The notes under the pieces are model-generated. The model did no database searches, was not told the origin of the DNA, and worked only from the letters and a program-made list of their open reading frames with translations. This document shows positions 52,274 through 60,967 of a stretch of DNA of 64,000 bases, one piece after another; the first letter of the stretch is position 1; the number at the start of each line of letters is the position of its first letter. The position numbers and the translations under genes were made by a program. The DNA lies in the NCBI RefSeq assembly GCF_026651855.1, contig NZ_CP093280.1, positions 4,194,001 to 4,258,000 of the forward strand, read 5' to 3'. Source of the stretch: Pseudomonas silvicola. Its GTDB lineage: Bacteria; Pseudomonadota; Gammaproteobacteria; Pseudomonadales; Pseudomonadaceae.

Positions 52274-54697
52274 ATGACTAACAACACACATTCGGCGTCC
52301 GTCGCCCGTTGGCCCATGTGGCTGGCTGGCCTCGGCACGCTGGTTTTTGCCTTGCTCTATACCGGCCTGGGTGGTTACCTGGCTTCCCTGGGCGGCAGCT
52401 GGTACTTCGTACTGGCTGGCCTGGGCATGCTGGTTTCCTCCGTACTGCTGTTCAAACAACGTCTGGCCGGTGCCTGGCTGTTCGCCCTGGTCATGATCCT
52501 GTCGGTGATCTGGTCCGTGGCCGATGCTGGCCTGGTGTTCTGGCCGCAGGTGTCGCGCCTGTTCGCCCTGGGCGTCCTCAGCCTGGTCGTGGCGCTGGTC
52601 TACCCGACCTTGCGCAAGGCCAATGGCCTGGTGCCCGGCAACGGCGGCTACGCCCTGGCCGTGCTGCTGGCCATCGCCGTGGCCGGTGGTGCCTATGGCA
52701 TGTTCATCCCGCATGACACCGTTTCCCCGACGGGTGACGGCCCGGGCCTGACCAAGGTCGACCCTGCCCACGCCCAGAAAGACTGGAAACACTACGGCAA
52801 TGACGAAGGTGGCAGCCGGTTCGCCGCGCTGGACCAGATCAACCGTGACAACGTTTCCAAGCTGACTCCGGCCTGGACCTACCATACCGGTGACGTGGCC
52901 ATCAGCGACGGCAACGGCGCGGAAGACCAGGACACCCCGCTGCAGGTTGGCGACAAGGTGTTCATCTGCACCCCGCACAACAACATCATCGCTCTGGACG
53001 CCGACACCGGCAAAGAGCTGTGGAAGCGTGATGTGCACGCCCAGAGCAAGGTCTGGCAGCGTTGCCGTGGCCTGGCGTACTTCGACGCCACCACTCCGGT
53101 CGCCGCACCTACCGACGGCAGCACCCCGGCCGCCGCGGTCTCGGTCGCCCCTGGCGCCATGTGCCAGCGTCGCCTGCTGACCAATACCATCGACGCCCGC
53201 CTGATTGCCGTTGACGCCGACACTGGCGAATACTGCAAGGACTTCGGCAACAACGGTCAGATCGACCTGAAAGCCGGCCTGGGTGACGTACCTGACTCCT
53301 ACTACCAACTGTCCTCGGCACCGCTGATGGCCGGTACCACCGTAGTGGTCGGCGGCCGTGTGGCCGACAACGTCCAGACCGACATGCCTGGCGGCGTGAT
53401 CCGTGGTTTCGACGTGGTGACCGGCGCCATGCGCTGGGCCTTCGACCCGGGCAACCCTGAAGACAAGAAAGCCCCTGCCGACGGCAGCACCTATGTGCGC
53501 AGTACGCCGAACAGCTGGGCGCCGATGTCCTATGACCCAAGCATGAACACCGTGTTCCTGCCGATGGGCAGCTCGTCCACCGACATCTACGGTGTAGAGC
53601 GTACCGCCCTGAACCACAAGTACGGTGCCTCGGTACTGGCCTTGAACGCCACCACCGGTGAAGAGAAGTGGGTCTACCAGACCGTCCACAACGACCTGTG
53701 GGACTTCGACCTGCCGATGCAGCCAACCCTGACTGACTTCGCCAAGCCTGACGGCACCAAGGTTCCCGCCGTGGTGATCGGTACCAAGGCCGGCCAGATC
53801 TACGTGCTGGACCGCCACACTGGCCAGCCGCTGACCAAGGTTGAAGAAGTTCCGGTCAAGAAGTCGGACATTCCGAACGAACCGTACTCCCCGACTCAGC
53901 CGAAATCGGTTGGCATGCCGCAGATCGGCGCGCAGACCCTGACTGAATCGGACATGTGGGGTGCCACGCCGTTCGACCAGATGCTGTGCCGTATCCAGTT
54001 CAAGAAAATGCGTTACGACGGCCTGTACACCGCGCCAGGTACCGACATTTCCCTGAGCTTCCCAGGTTCCCTGGGCGGCATGAACTGGGGCAGCCTGTCG
54101 ACCGACCCGGTCCATGGTTTCATCTTCGTCAACGACATGCGTCTGGGCCTGTGGAGCCAGATGGTGCCGCAGCAGAAAGACGCCAAGGCCTCGTCGGGCG
54201 GTGAAGCCCTGAACACCGGCATGGGCGCAGTACCGCTCAAAGGCACCCCATACGCCGTGAACAAGAACCGCTTCCTGTCGGTAGCCGGCATCCCTTGCCA
54301 GGCGCCACCGTTCGGTACGCTGACGGCCATCGACATGAAGACCCAGAAGATCGCCTGGCAGGTGCCGGTCGGCACCGTGAAGGACACCGGTCCAATGGGT
54401 ATCAAGATGGGGCTGTCGATGCCAATCGGCATGCCGACCCTGGGCGGTACCTTGTCCACCCAAGGTGGCCTGGTGTTCATCGCCGGTACTCAGGACTACT
54501 ACCTGCGCGCCTACAACTCGGCAACCGGCGAAGAAGCCTGGAAAGCCCGCCTGCCAGTCGGCAGCCAGGGCGGCCCGATGACCTTCGTCTCGCCGAAGAC
54601 CGGCAAGCAGTACGTGGTCATCACTGCGGGCGGTGCTCGCCAGTCGCCTGACCGTGGCGACTACGTGATCGCTTACGCGCTGCCAGACAGCAAGTAA
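52274..54697 (+). CDS. gcd: Membrane-bound PQQ-dependent glucose dehydrogenase
   Basis: 807 residues, the expected length. Seen: an N-terminal membrane domain with five hydrophobic segments (about 1-140), then the quinoprotein propeller with KDWKHYGNDEGGSRFAALDQ, repeated tryptophan-docking motifs (DADTGKELWK) and VVITAGGARQSPDRGDYVIAYA at the end. Reaction (family knowledge): periplasmic oxidation of glucose to gluconate, with electrons to ubiquinone. It needs PQQ, whose genes are not in the window. A strong hairpin terminator follows, so it is monocistronic. Codon usage is that of a highly expressed gene. Confidence 0.95.
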   Translation: MTNNTHSASVARWPMWLAGLGTLVFALLYTGLGGYLASLGGSWYFVLAGLGMLVSSVLLFKQRLAGAWLFALVMILSVIWSVADAGLVFWPQVSRLFALGVLSLVVALVYPTLRKANGLVPGNGGYALAVLLAIAVAGGAYGMFIPHDTVSPTGDGPGLTKVDPAHAQKDWKHYGNDEGGSRFAALDQINRDNVSKLTPAWTYHTGDVAISDGNGAEDQDTPLQVGDKVFICTPHNNIIALDADTGKELWKRDVHAQSKVWQRCRGLAYFDATTPVAAPTDGSTPAAAVSVAPGAMCQRRLLTNTIDARLIAVDADTGEYCKDFGNNGQIDLKAGLGDVPDSYYQLSSAPLMAGTTVVVGGRVADNVQTDMPGGVIRGFDVVTGAMRWAFDPGNPEDKKAPADGSTYVRSTPNSWAPMSYDPSMNTVFLPMGSSSTDIYGVERTALNHKYGASVLALNATTGEEKWVYQTVHNDLWDFDLPMQPTLTDFAKPDGTKVPAVVIGTKAGQIYVLDRHTGQPLTKVEEVPVKKSDIPNEPYSPTQPKSVGMPQIGAQTLTESDMWGATPFDQMLCRIQFKKMRYDGLYTAPGTDISLSFPGSLGGMNWGSLSTDPVHGFIFVNDMRLGLWSQMVPQQKDAKASSGGEALNTGMGAVPLKGTPYAVNKNRFLSVAGIPCQAPPFGTLTAIDMKTQKIAWQVPVGTVKDTGPMGIKMGLSMPIGMPTLGGTLSTQGGLVFIAGTQDYYLRAYNSATGEEAWKARLPVGSQGGPMTFVSPKTGKQYVVITAGGARQSPDRGDYVIAYALPDSK

Positions 54698-54710
54698 GAC
54701 GCTCGCCTGA

Positions 54711-54750
54711 AAACCCGCTGTCGCCCTCTGGGTGGCAGCGGGTTTTTTAT
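54711..54750 (+). terminator. Rho-independent terminator of gcd
   Basis: AAACCCGCTG pairs with CAGCGGGTTT, extended by TCGCC/GGTGG (with wobbles) and closed by a five-base loop, followed by TTTTTT. It sits 14 bases after the gcd stop. Confidence 0.9.
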
Positions 54751-54857
54751 TGTCCGCTGTGCGCCTGCAATGGGACGCACTGTCCCACCAGGGGGCGAAG
54801 ACACTGGCGGTCACAGCGCGTACCATTTCCTTTTTTTTGCATCCCCGAGGCACACCC

Positions 54858-55736
54858 ATGAGCAGCCGCACCGTCGCCGCGACCTATCCGGCCTACCGCG
54901 ATGACATCGCCGACCTGGTGACCCGTCGCCCCGTGCCAGGCCCAGGCCTGGAGCAGGTTGACCCGTTCCTGTTCCTCAACCACCACGGCCCGCAGGTATA
55001 CGCGCCGAACAACAATGGCCTGCCGTTCGGCCCGCACCCGCACCGGGGCTTCGAGACGGTGACCTTCATCCTCACCGGCAACCTGGCCCATTACGACACC
55101 GGCGGCCACGAAAGCGTGATCGAGGCCGGTGGTGTGCAGTGGATGACCGCCGGTTCAGGCTTGATCCATGCTGAAGTGTCGCCACCGAGCTTCAAGCAGA
55201 GCGGCGGCCCGCTGGAGATTCTGCAACTGTGGGTCAACCTGCCATCGCGCTTGAAAATGACCTCGCCGCGCTACAGCGGCGTGCAGGCCTATGGCATCCC
55301 GGCCATTCCCCTGGCCGAGGGCCAGGCGGTGCTCAACCTGATCGCGGGTGAGTTCCAGCATACCCCGGGGCCGATCCACTCGCTCACTGGCGTGTTCATG
55401 AGCACCGTCACCCTGCAGGCCGGCGCGCAGGTCTCATTGCCCGCGCCCAAGGGTCGCAGCGTGTTCCTCTACGTGGTCAGCGGCCAGGTCGGCGTTGGCG
55501 GCACGGCGGTCAAGCCGTGGCACCTGGTGACCGTGAATGATGACGGCGACACCCTGGCGATCGACGCCAGCAGCGACGCCGTGCTGCTGTTCGGCCATGC
55601 CGACCCCATTGATGAGCCGGTCGTCGCCCACGGGCCGTTCGTGATGAACACCCGTGGTGAGATCGAGCAGGCCATTCGCGATTACCAGGCGGGCAAGTTC
55701 AATGGCGATGGCAAGCTGCTGGAAGTCGGCGCCTGA
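54858..55736 (+). CDS. Pirin-family cupin protein
   Basis: 292 residues from the ATG at 54858, with GAGG upstream; a longer in-frame reading extends into the untranslated region. Seen: the N-terminal cupin with metal-binding HPHRGFETVTFILTG and ESVIEAGGVQWMTAGSGLIHAE (His and Glu ligands), the hallmark of pirins, and a C-terminal cupin half. Family knowledge: bacterial pirins bind iron; some act as quercetinases, others as regulators. It is monocistronic, behind the gcd terminator, and its role here is unknown. Confidence 0.88.
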   Translation: MSSRTVAATYPAYRDDIADLVTRRPVPGPGLEQVDPFLFLNHHGPQVYAPNNNGLPFGPHPHRGFETVTFILTGNLAHYDTGGHESVIEAGGVQWMTAGSGLIHAEVSPPSFKQSGGPLEILQLWVNLPSRLKMTSPRYSGVQAYGIPAIPLAEGQAVLNLIAGEFQHTPGPIHSLTGVFMSTVTLQAGAQVSLPAPKGRSVFLYVVSGQVGVGGTAVKPWHLVTVNDDGDTLAIDASSDAVLLFGHADPIDEPVVAHGPFVMNTRGEIEQAIRDYQAGKFNGDGKLLEVGA

Positions 55737-55779
55737 CGTTACCCTGCTGGCGTGCATGCGGTGTGCCTGGCGTGCGTGC

Positions 55780-56433
55780 TCATGCCAGGCGCATGGACAA
55801 CTCCACATCCTCGGCAAACGGCAGCGACAGGTAGCCGCCATTGGCCGCGCGGACTTTTTCCAGGTACTCTGGGCTGTGGTCGGCGTTGTCGGCGACGATC
55901 AGGGCGCCGGGTTTCAGGCGGCTTTCCAGCAACCCCAGGATCTGCGGGTAGAGGGCCTTGGCGCCGTCCAGCAGCACCAGGTCGATACGTTCAGGCAGGT
56001 CATGGGCCAAGGTCTGCAAGGCGTCGCCGACCCTGATGTCCACCAGGTCCGACAGGCCACCGGCGCTGAGGTGTTCCCGCGCTCGCTGGACTTTCGACGG
56101 TTCGAACTCGCTGCTGATCAGGTGGCCGCCACCGTTATCGCGCAGCGCCGCGGCCAGGTGCAGGGTCGACAGCCCGAACGAGGTGCCGAACTCGACGATG
56201 CAGGTGGCGCGGCTGCTGCGCGCCAGCAGGTACAACAACCGGCCGGTTTCGCGCGACACCGGCAAGGGGAAGTCCTTCAGGCGGGTGTACAGCGCCAGGT
56301 AGTCGGTCTTGCTGTGCATCAGGCGAGTGATCTCTGCTTCAGGCACGTCGCTGAAATCAGGGCGGTTGGCCTCGGCTTCGGTGAACAGGCGGTCGAGCAG
56401 GGCGGCAAGGGGGGCGGCGGTCAGGGTGGTCAT
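55780..56433 (-). CDS. SAM-dependent O-methyltransferase (caffeoyl-CoA OMT-like)
   Basis: 217 residues from the ATG at 56433, with GGAG six bases upstream; reading further upstream passes through the divergent regulator and is rejected. Seen: SAM-binding motif CIVEFGTSFGLSTLHLA (about 80-96), DIRVGDAL and LVLLDGAKALYPQIL, then IVADNADHS, resembling the bacterial class of O-methyltransferases that use a metal-bound catechol. Substrate unknown. It is divergent from a TetR-type gene with an inverted repeat in the 84-bp gap, so probably repressed by it. Confidence 0.85.
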   Translation of the reverse strand: MTTLTAAPLAALLDRLFTEAEANRPDFSDVPEAEITRLMHSKTDYLALYTRLKDFPLPVSRETGRLLYLLARSSRATCIVEFGTSFGLSTLHLAAALRDNGGGHLISSEFEPSKVQRAREHLSAGGLSDLVDIRVGDALQTLAHDLPERIDLVLLDGAKALYPQILGLLESRLKPGALIVADNADHSPEYLEKVRAANGGYLSLPFAEDVELSMRLA

Positions 56434-56470
56434 GGTGACTCCAGGTGGCGTGGTGAATGACGTGGGATTA

Positions 56471-56507
56471 GAATGCGACGAATCCTTCATGTTTTCTATT
56501 CGCATTC
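56471..56507. promoter_or_regulatory. Inverted repeat in the OMT/TetR divergent promoter
   Basis: GAATGCGA (56471-56478) and TCGCATTC (56500-56507), separated by 21 bases, lie between the divergent O-methyltransferase and TetR-type genes. A candidate operator for the latter. Confidence 0.5.
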
Positions 56508-56517
56508 CCGGAGCCCC

Positions 56518-57174
56518 ATGAGCGACCGTCAGAACCCGCCGATCAGCCCGCGAAAACAGCCACGCCAGGCCCGTTCGGCAGAACTGGTGGCGGTGATCCT
56601 CCAGGCGGCCACTCAGGTTTTGGCCAGCGAAGGCGCCCGGCGTTTCACCACGGCACGGGTGGCGGAGCGGGCCGGCGTCAGTGTTGGCTCGCTGTACCAG
56701 TACTTCCCCAACAAGGCCGCGATCCTGTTCCGTTTGCAAACCGAGGAATGGCGCCAGACCAGCGAATTGCTCGGCAGCATTCTGGAAGACCCACGTCAGC
56801 CGCCCCTTGCACGCCTGCGCACGCTGGTGCATGTGTTCATCCAGTCCGAGTGCGACGAAGCGGCCATGCGCGTGGCCCTGGACGACGCAGCCCCGCTGTA
56901 CCGCGACGCGCCCGAGGCGCACCAGGCGCGGGCGGCGGGGCAAGCGCGCTTCGACACCTTCCTGATGGCGGTGCTGCCCCAGGCCAGCCCCTCGACGCGA
57001 GCGCTGGCGTGTGATCTGCTGGTGTCCACCCTGAGCGCCGTGGGCAAGCGCTTTTCCGCCAGCCCGCGCACGACGGCCGAGGTACATGACTACGCCGAGG
57101 CCATGGCAGACATGTTCTGCGCCTACCTGAACACCTTCGACCCTTCACAAGGACCCGTGCATGAACCCCGCTGA
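56518..57174 (+). CDS. TetR-family transcriptional regulator
   Basis: 218 residues from the ATG at 56518, with CGGAG upstream. Seen: N-terminal HTH (RFTTARVAERAGVSVGSLYQ, then YFPNKAAIL, about residues 45-75) and an all-helical ligand domain. Family knowledge: usually a repressor of an adjacent gene. It is divergent from the O-methyltransferase gene. The stop overlaps the following VOC-protein start by 14 bases, so those two are co-transcribed and this regulator may control both neighbours. Ligand unknown. Confidence 0.88.
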   Translation: MSDRQNPPISPRKQPRQARSAELVAVILQAATQVLASEGARRFTTARVAERAGVSVGSLYQYFPNKAAILFRLQTEEWRQTSELLGSILEDPRQPPLARLRTLVHVFIQSECDEAAMRVALDDAAPLYRDAPEAHQARAAGQARFDTFLMAVLPQASPSTRALACDLLVSTLSAVGKRFSASPRTTAEVHDYAEAMADMFCAYLNTFDPSQGPVHEPR

Positions 57175-57547
57175 AACTGTCGTCAGCTTCACCCAGACCG
57201 CGCCGGTGCTGCGCATTTTCGATGTGGCCAAGGCGCGGGAGTTCTACCTGGACTTCCTTGGCTTCCAGGTCGACTGGGAGCACCGCTTCGGCGATGACTT
57301 TCCCCTGTACCTGCAAATCTCCCGCGCCGGGCTGACCTTGCACTTGAGTGAACACCATGGCGATGCCAGCCCCGGCGCCACGGTGTTCGTGACCATGAGC
57401 GGGGTCGAGGCGCTGCACCGTGAGTTGCAGGCCCGCCCGTACCGCTACCTCAAGCCCGGCATCGAGTCCCTGGACTGGGGGCGCCAGATGACCCTGACCG
57501 ACCCGTTCGGCAACCGCCTGCGGCTGTGCGAGCCCACCCCTGACTGA
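57161..57547 (+). CDS. VOC-family glyoxalase/bleomycin-resistance-like protein
   Basis: 128 residues. Seen: VLRIFDVAKAREFYLDFLGF and DPFGNRLRLCEP, the classical start and end of the glyoxalase/bleomycin-resistance fold, with HLSEHHGD in the middle. No substrate can be assigned. ORF start overlaps the TetR-type gene by 14 bases, implying coupled translation. Its His/Glu ligand pattern seems reduced (Leu/Cys near the last strand), so it may bind rather than catalyse. Confidence 0.82.
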   Translation: MNPAETVVSFTQTAPVLRIFDVAKAREFYLDFLGFQVDWEHRFGDDFPLYLQISRAGLTLHLSEHHGDASPGATVFVTMSGVEALHRELQARPYRYLKPGIESLDWGRQMTLTDPFGNRLRLCEPTPD

Positions 57548-57628
57548 ACCGTGCGGGCACGCCCGCGTTGCATTTGTGCGGCGCCTTGGGCAGTCTTGCC
57601 GCCTGGATCAGTCAGGGAAGCGTTACCC

Positions 57629-58750
57629 ATGCATGCCTCGTTGCAGGAAGCGGCTCTTCAGGTACGCGCCGCCGTGCGCGTCGCCATCGAAGGGCTGGTT
57701 GGCCGTGAACAGCTCGCCGAGTTGATCGTGCTCGCGGCCGTGGCCCAGGAGCACATCCTGGTGGTGGGCCCACCGGGAACGGCCAAGAGTGCCGTGGTGC
57801 GCCGGGTTGCCCAGGCCATGGGCGGCCGTTATTTCGAATACTTGCTGGGGCGGTTCACTGAACCGTCCGAGCTGTTCGGCACCGTCGACCTGCACAAGCT
57901 TCGCGAAGGCCGGGTCGAGACCGACACCACCGAGATGCTGCCGGAAGCCGACATCGTGTTCCTGGACGAAGTCTTCCTGGGCTCCACGGCCATCCTCAAC
58001 AGCTTGTTGGGCGTGCTCAACGAACGCCGCTTTCGCCGTGGCCATACCCAACTCGACTGCCCGTTGCGCGTGTGCGTGGGCGCGGCCAACGGCTTGCCCG
58101 ACGACGAAGGCCTGGCCGCCTTCGGTGACCGCTTTCTGCTGCACCTGTTCATTGAACCGGTGGCCGATGAACAGCTCGAAGCCCTGCTCAGCGGCGGCTG
58201 GCAGGCCGAGCGGCGGCCGGTATTGCCGCAACTGAGCCTGGCCCAGCTGGACACCCTGGCGCTGGCCAGCGCCGACGTCGACCTGGAAGCGGTTCGGCCC
58301 TTGTTGGCCGGTGCCGTGCGGCGCCTGCGGGACGCCGGGCTGGTGCTGTCGGACCGGCGCATCGTCAAGTCCCAGCGCCTGATCGCCGCTGCCGCGGTGC
58401 TCAACGGCCGTACAGTCGCGGGGGAAGGCGATCTCTGGCCGCTGCTGTATGCGCTGCCAACCCGCGAGGCACAGCACCAGGGCCGCGAGGTCTTGAGCGA
58501 ACTGCTCAAGCGCTCGGCCAGCAGCCATCTGTTCAGTGCGGTCGAAGCCGCCAGCCAGCAACCGCTGTCGCGTCTGGCCCGGCTGGTGGAGGCGGCAACC
58601 CGATGCCTGGCGCAGGAGGCCGCCAGCGTCGCGGCCGAGCGCGAGAGCCTGTTGCGGGAAATAGACGCCAACTTTGCCGCCGAGGCCTTGCCCGAGGACC
58701 TGCGCCAACTGCGCGGCCGGCTGGCGGCGCACACTTCGTTCGCCCTGTGA
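57629..58750 (+). CDS. MoxR-family AAA+ ATPase of a MoxR-vWA-propeller system
   Basis: 373 residues from the ATG at 57629; an earlier in-frame start adds 26 residues lacking family resemblance. Seen: Walker A VVGPPGTAKSAVV near residue 47, Walker B IVFLDEVF near 109, sensor region GAANGLPDDEGLAAFGDRF and a helical C-terminal lid. This RavA-like MoxR type is a chaperone-like ATPase that works with von Willebrand A proteins (family knowledge). The next gene starts inside its stop codon (GTGA), so it heads a tightly coupled operon. In the published MoxR-vWA-beta-propeller ternary systems the ATPase is thought to remodel the vWA/propeller partners. Confidence 0.9.
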   Translation: MHASLQEAALQVRAAVRVAIEGLVGREQLAELIVLAAVAQEHILVVGPPGTAKSAVVRRVAQAMGGRYFEYLLGRFTEPSELFGTVDLHKLREGRVETDTTEMLPEADIVFLDEVFLGSTAILNSLLGVLNERRFRRGHTQLDCPLRVCVGAANGLPDDEGLAAFGDRFLLHLFIEPVADEQLEALLSGGWQAERRPVLPQLSLAQLDTLALASADVDLEAVRPLLAGAVRRLRDAGLVLSDRRIVKSQRLIAAAAVLNGRTVAGEGDLWPLLYALPTREAQHQGREVLSELLKRSASSHLFSAVEAASQQPLSRLARLVEAATRCLAQEAASVAAERESLLREIDANFAAEALPEDLRQLRGRLAAHTSFAL

Positions 58751-59184
58751 GCCTGCCCTGGCAGTGGCAGCACCGCGCCCAGCCCTTGGCCGCGCAGGCG
58801 GCGGTGGCCTGGGGTGAAGTGGCGCCGCGCCTGCACGCGCGCCTGGCGCAACTGCCCTTGGCCACCTGCAAGCGGTTGACGGTTGCGGCCAGCGACGGGT
58901 TGCTGCTGGTCATCGGCGCTACCGCCGACTTGCCCTGGGTAGAGGGTATCGAGTACGCGGCACCGGACCCCGACGCGCCTGGGTTGTGGCTGCCCACCCG
59001 CTGGCAGCCGCAGGTGCCCGCCGAGTGGCTGTTGCAGGCGCTCGGCACGCGCGTCACGCGGCAGCCGTTGTTGCTGTGGCGCGAGCCCGCGCGTGTCATC
59101 CCCCTGGACCGCCAATGGCCGTTGGCCGAGGCGGGGCAGTTGGCCCATATCCAATCGCAGTGGGGCCGCCATGCAGCTTCCTGA
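58747..59184 (+). CDS. bpX0-like small component of the ternary system
   Basis: 145 residues from a GTG that overlaps the MoxR stop by 4 bases; no ATG lies near. Seen: LLLVIGATADLPWVEGIEYA (an LPWxxGxxY-type motif) and PTRWQPQVPAEWLLQAL, which I associate with the bpX0 domain of MoxR-vWA-beta-propeller systems. That name is from memory, without a search. It overlaps the next gene by 14 bases. Biochemical role unknown; possibly a small adaptor that joins the propeller proteins. Confidence 0.7.
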   Translation: MSLPWQWQHRAQPLAAQAAVAWGEVAPRLHARLAQLPLATCKRLTVAASDGLLLVIGATADLPWVEGIEYAAPDPDAPGLWLPTRWQPQVPAEWLLQALGTRVTRQPLLLWREPARVIPLDRQWPLAEAGQLAHIQSQWGRHAAS

Positions 59185-60967
59185 TCGCCTCAAGCCCTGG
59201 GCCGAATGGCTGGCCTGGTTCGACCCGGCGCTGTGGCCCAGCCTGGCCGACCTGTTGCCGCGCCTGGGCGCGCTGCTCGGGCCCGTGATCGATAGCCAGG
59301 CGGGGGGCGCCCCCGAGCCCGATGGCCTGGGCGACCTGCAAAGGCGGGGGCCTTATGAGCGGCTGCTGGCCAGTGAGTGGCTGCTGGCCGACGCACTGCC
59401 AGATGAATTCCTGCGCCGTGCGGCGGCCGGGGAACACCTGTTTCTGGCGCCACGCCAACGCCCGCGTCAAGCCACCCGGCAGATGCTGGTGTTGTTCGAC
59501 GCCGGCCCCACCCAGTGGGGCGCCCCGCGGCTGGTCCACCTGGCGTTGATGATTCTGCTGGCGCGGCGTGCTCGCGCGGCGGGTGGCGAATTGCTCTGGG
59601 GCACCCTGCAAGCCCCTGGCCAGGTGGCGCCGATGGACAACGCGCAAGCGCTGCGCCAGATGCTGGCGGCGCGTACCGAAGTTGCGGTGCAACCGTCGCA
59701 CTGGCAGGCGTGGCGTTCCTGGCTCGATGCCCGGGAACCCTTTGCCCAGTGCTGGGGGGTGGGCGTGCGTCTGGCTGGCGAGACGTTGCCGTTCAGCCAT
59801 CGCCTGCGGGTGCAGCGTACCCTGGACGGCCAGGGTATGGGCGTGTGCATCGAAGGCCGCCCGCCGCGCCAGGTGGTGTTGCCCTTGCCGGATGCGGCGG
59901 CCAGCCAGCGCCTGCTGACCGGCCAGTTTGGTACTCGGCCGGTGACCCGGCGCTTGCCAGGGCAGAGCTGGCGCGTGGCCTTGACCTTCGCCCCGGTGAT
60001 CTCAGCCCAGGGCACACGGGTGGCCCTGCAACTGCTGGATGAACCGGGCGCCCTGGTGTTCCAACTGCCCCCGGTGGGCAGCGACAAGCCGCCCCGTGCC
60101 CACCGGCACTGTTGGCCGCGGCGCTTGAAACCGGTGGCCTGCGCTTTTTTCGGCAAGCAGCTCACGGCCATTCTGTCGGACGCGGCCACCCTGACGTTCT
60201 GGCACATGCCGCGGTTCGACGGCATCGAGGTGCCGGCTCGCGAGACTTTCCAGATGCCCGTGGGCACCGCGACCCAGTTGCCTTTCGTCAGGCTGGGCCG
60301 GCGTGATCGGCGAGTGTATTGCCTGGACCGCCAACACCGCCTGGTGTATTGGCAGCCCACGGCGGCGCCGGCCCGGCGCCTGCATGCCGAGGCCAGTGGG
60401 GTACTGGGCCTGGCCCAGGTCGGCCAGGCATCGCTCGCGTATGTCAGGCAACAGAGCGGGCAGTTGTTCCTGGAGGTTCTGCACGATGAAGACTTCTATC
60501 GGCAGGGCAGTGCCCTGGGTGTTGGGCGCGACGCTACCCAAGTGCTGTTTGCCGGGTCGCCGGGCCCGCGCTGCGGTTTCGTGCCCTGCGCGGTGTACCA
60601 CGGCCGGGGCAGCACCGGTACCTGGCAGGTGCATGATCGCGCTGACGACCCGCGGCATCAGCATGCGGTCAACCTGGCACGCGGCTACCAGGCCATCGGC
60701 CTGCTCCACGACGCGGCAGGCGGACGCTTCAGCCTGGTGTTGATGAGTACCAGCCGGCAGAGTTTTTTCCTCTACCAGGACCAGCAGGTCGAACCGCTGT
60801 TCACCTGTACCGCGCCTTCGGCCCACTACAGTTTCTGCGCGGTCAGCGGGATGCTTGCGGTGCTGACCCGCCAGCGGGAATTATTGGTGTTTGCCGTGCG
60901 CGAGCGCTTGATGCGCCTGCAGGTGCTGTGCACCGATGACGTTACCCGAGGTGCCCGCCATGACTGA
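59171..60967 (+). CDS. vWA-like plus beta-propeller protein of the ternary system
   Basis: 598 residues from the ATG at 59171; a longer reading adds 26 residues inside the preceding gene. Seen: a helical N-terminus, then a vWA-like strand MLVLFDAGPTQWGAPRLVHL near residue 105 in which the MIDAS DxSxS is replaced (DAGPT). Next, about residues 200-300, a linker, and from about 310 on a repetitive beta-rich region (LTAILSDAATLTFWHM, YCLDRQHRLVYW) consistent with propeller blades. It probably cannot bind metal in the usual way. The next gene starts 8 bases before its stop. Cytoplasmic; no signal or membrane segment. Confidence 0.75.
   Translation: MQLPDRLKPWAEWLAWFDPALWPSLADLLPRLGALLGPVIDSQAGGAPEPDGLGDLQRRGPYERLLASEWLLADALPDEFLRRAAAGEHLFLAPRQRPRQATRQMLVLFDAGPTQWGAPRLVHLALMILLARRARAAGGELLWGTLQAPGQVAPMDNAQALRQMLAARTEVAVQPSHWQAWRSWLDAREPFAQCWGVGVRLAGETLPFSHRLRVQRTLDGQGMGVCIEGRPPRQVVLPLPDAAASQRLLTGQFGTRPVTRRLPGQSWRVALTFAPVISAQGTRVALQLLDEPGALVFQLPPVGSDKPPRAHRHCWPRRLKPVACAFFGKQLTAILSDAATLTFWHMPRFDGIEVPARETFQMPVGTATQLPFVRLGRRDRRVYCLDRQHRLVYWQPTAAPARRLHAEASGVLGLAQVGQASLAYVRQQSGQLFLEVLHDEDFYRQGSALGVGRDATQVLFAGSPGPRCGFVPCAVYHGRGSTGTWQVHDRADDPRHQHAVNLARGYQAIGLLHDAAGGRFSLVLMSTSRQSFFLYQDQQVEPLFTCTAPSAHYSFCAVSGMLAVLTRQRELLVFAVRERLMRLQVLCTDDVTRGARHD

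Noticed and set aside
52094-54871. 925-codon open frame on the minus strand
   Set aside because: Antisense to gcd; composition (His/Gly/Val/Gln-rich) is a codon-bias shadow, no family motif.
55780-57087. 435-codon frame joining the O-methyltransferase to an upstream extension
   Set aside because: The extension is antisense to the TetR-type gene; the methyltransferase has its own good start at 56433.
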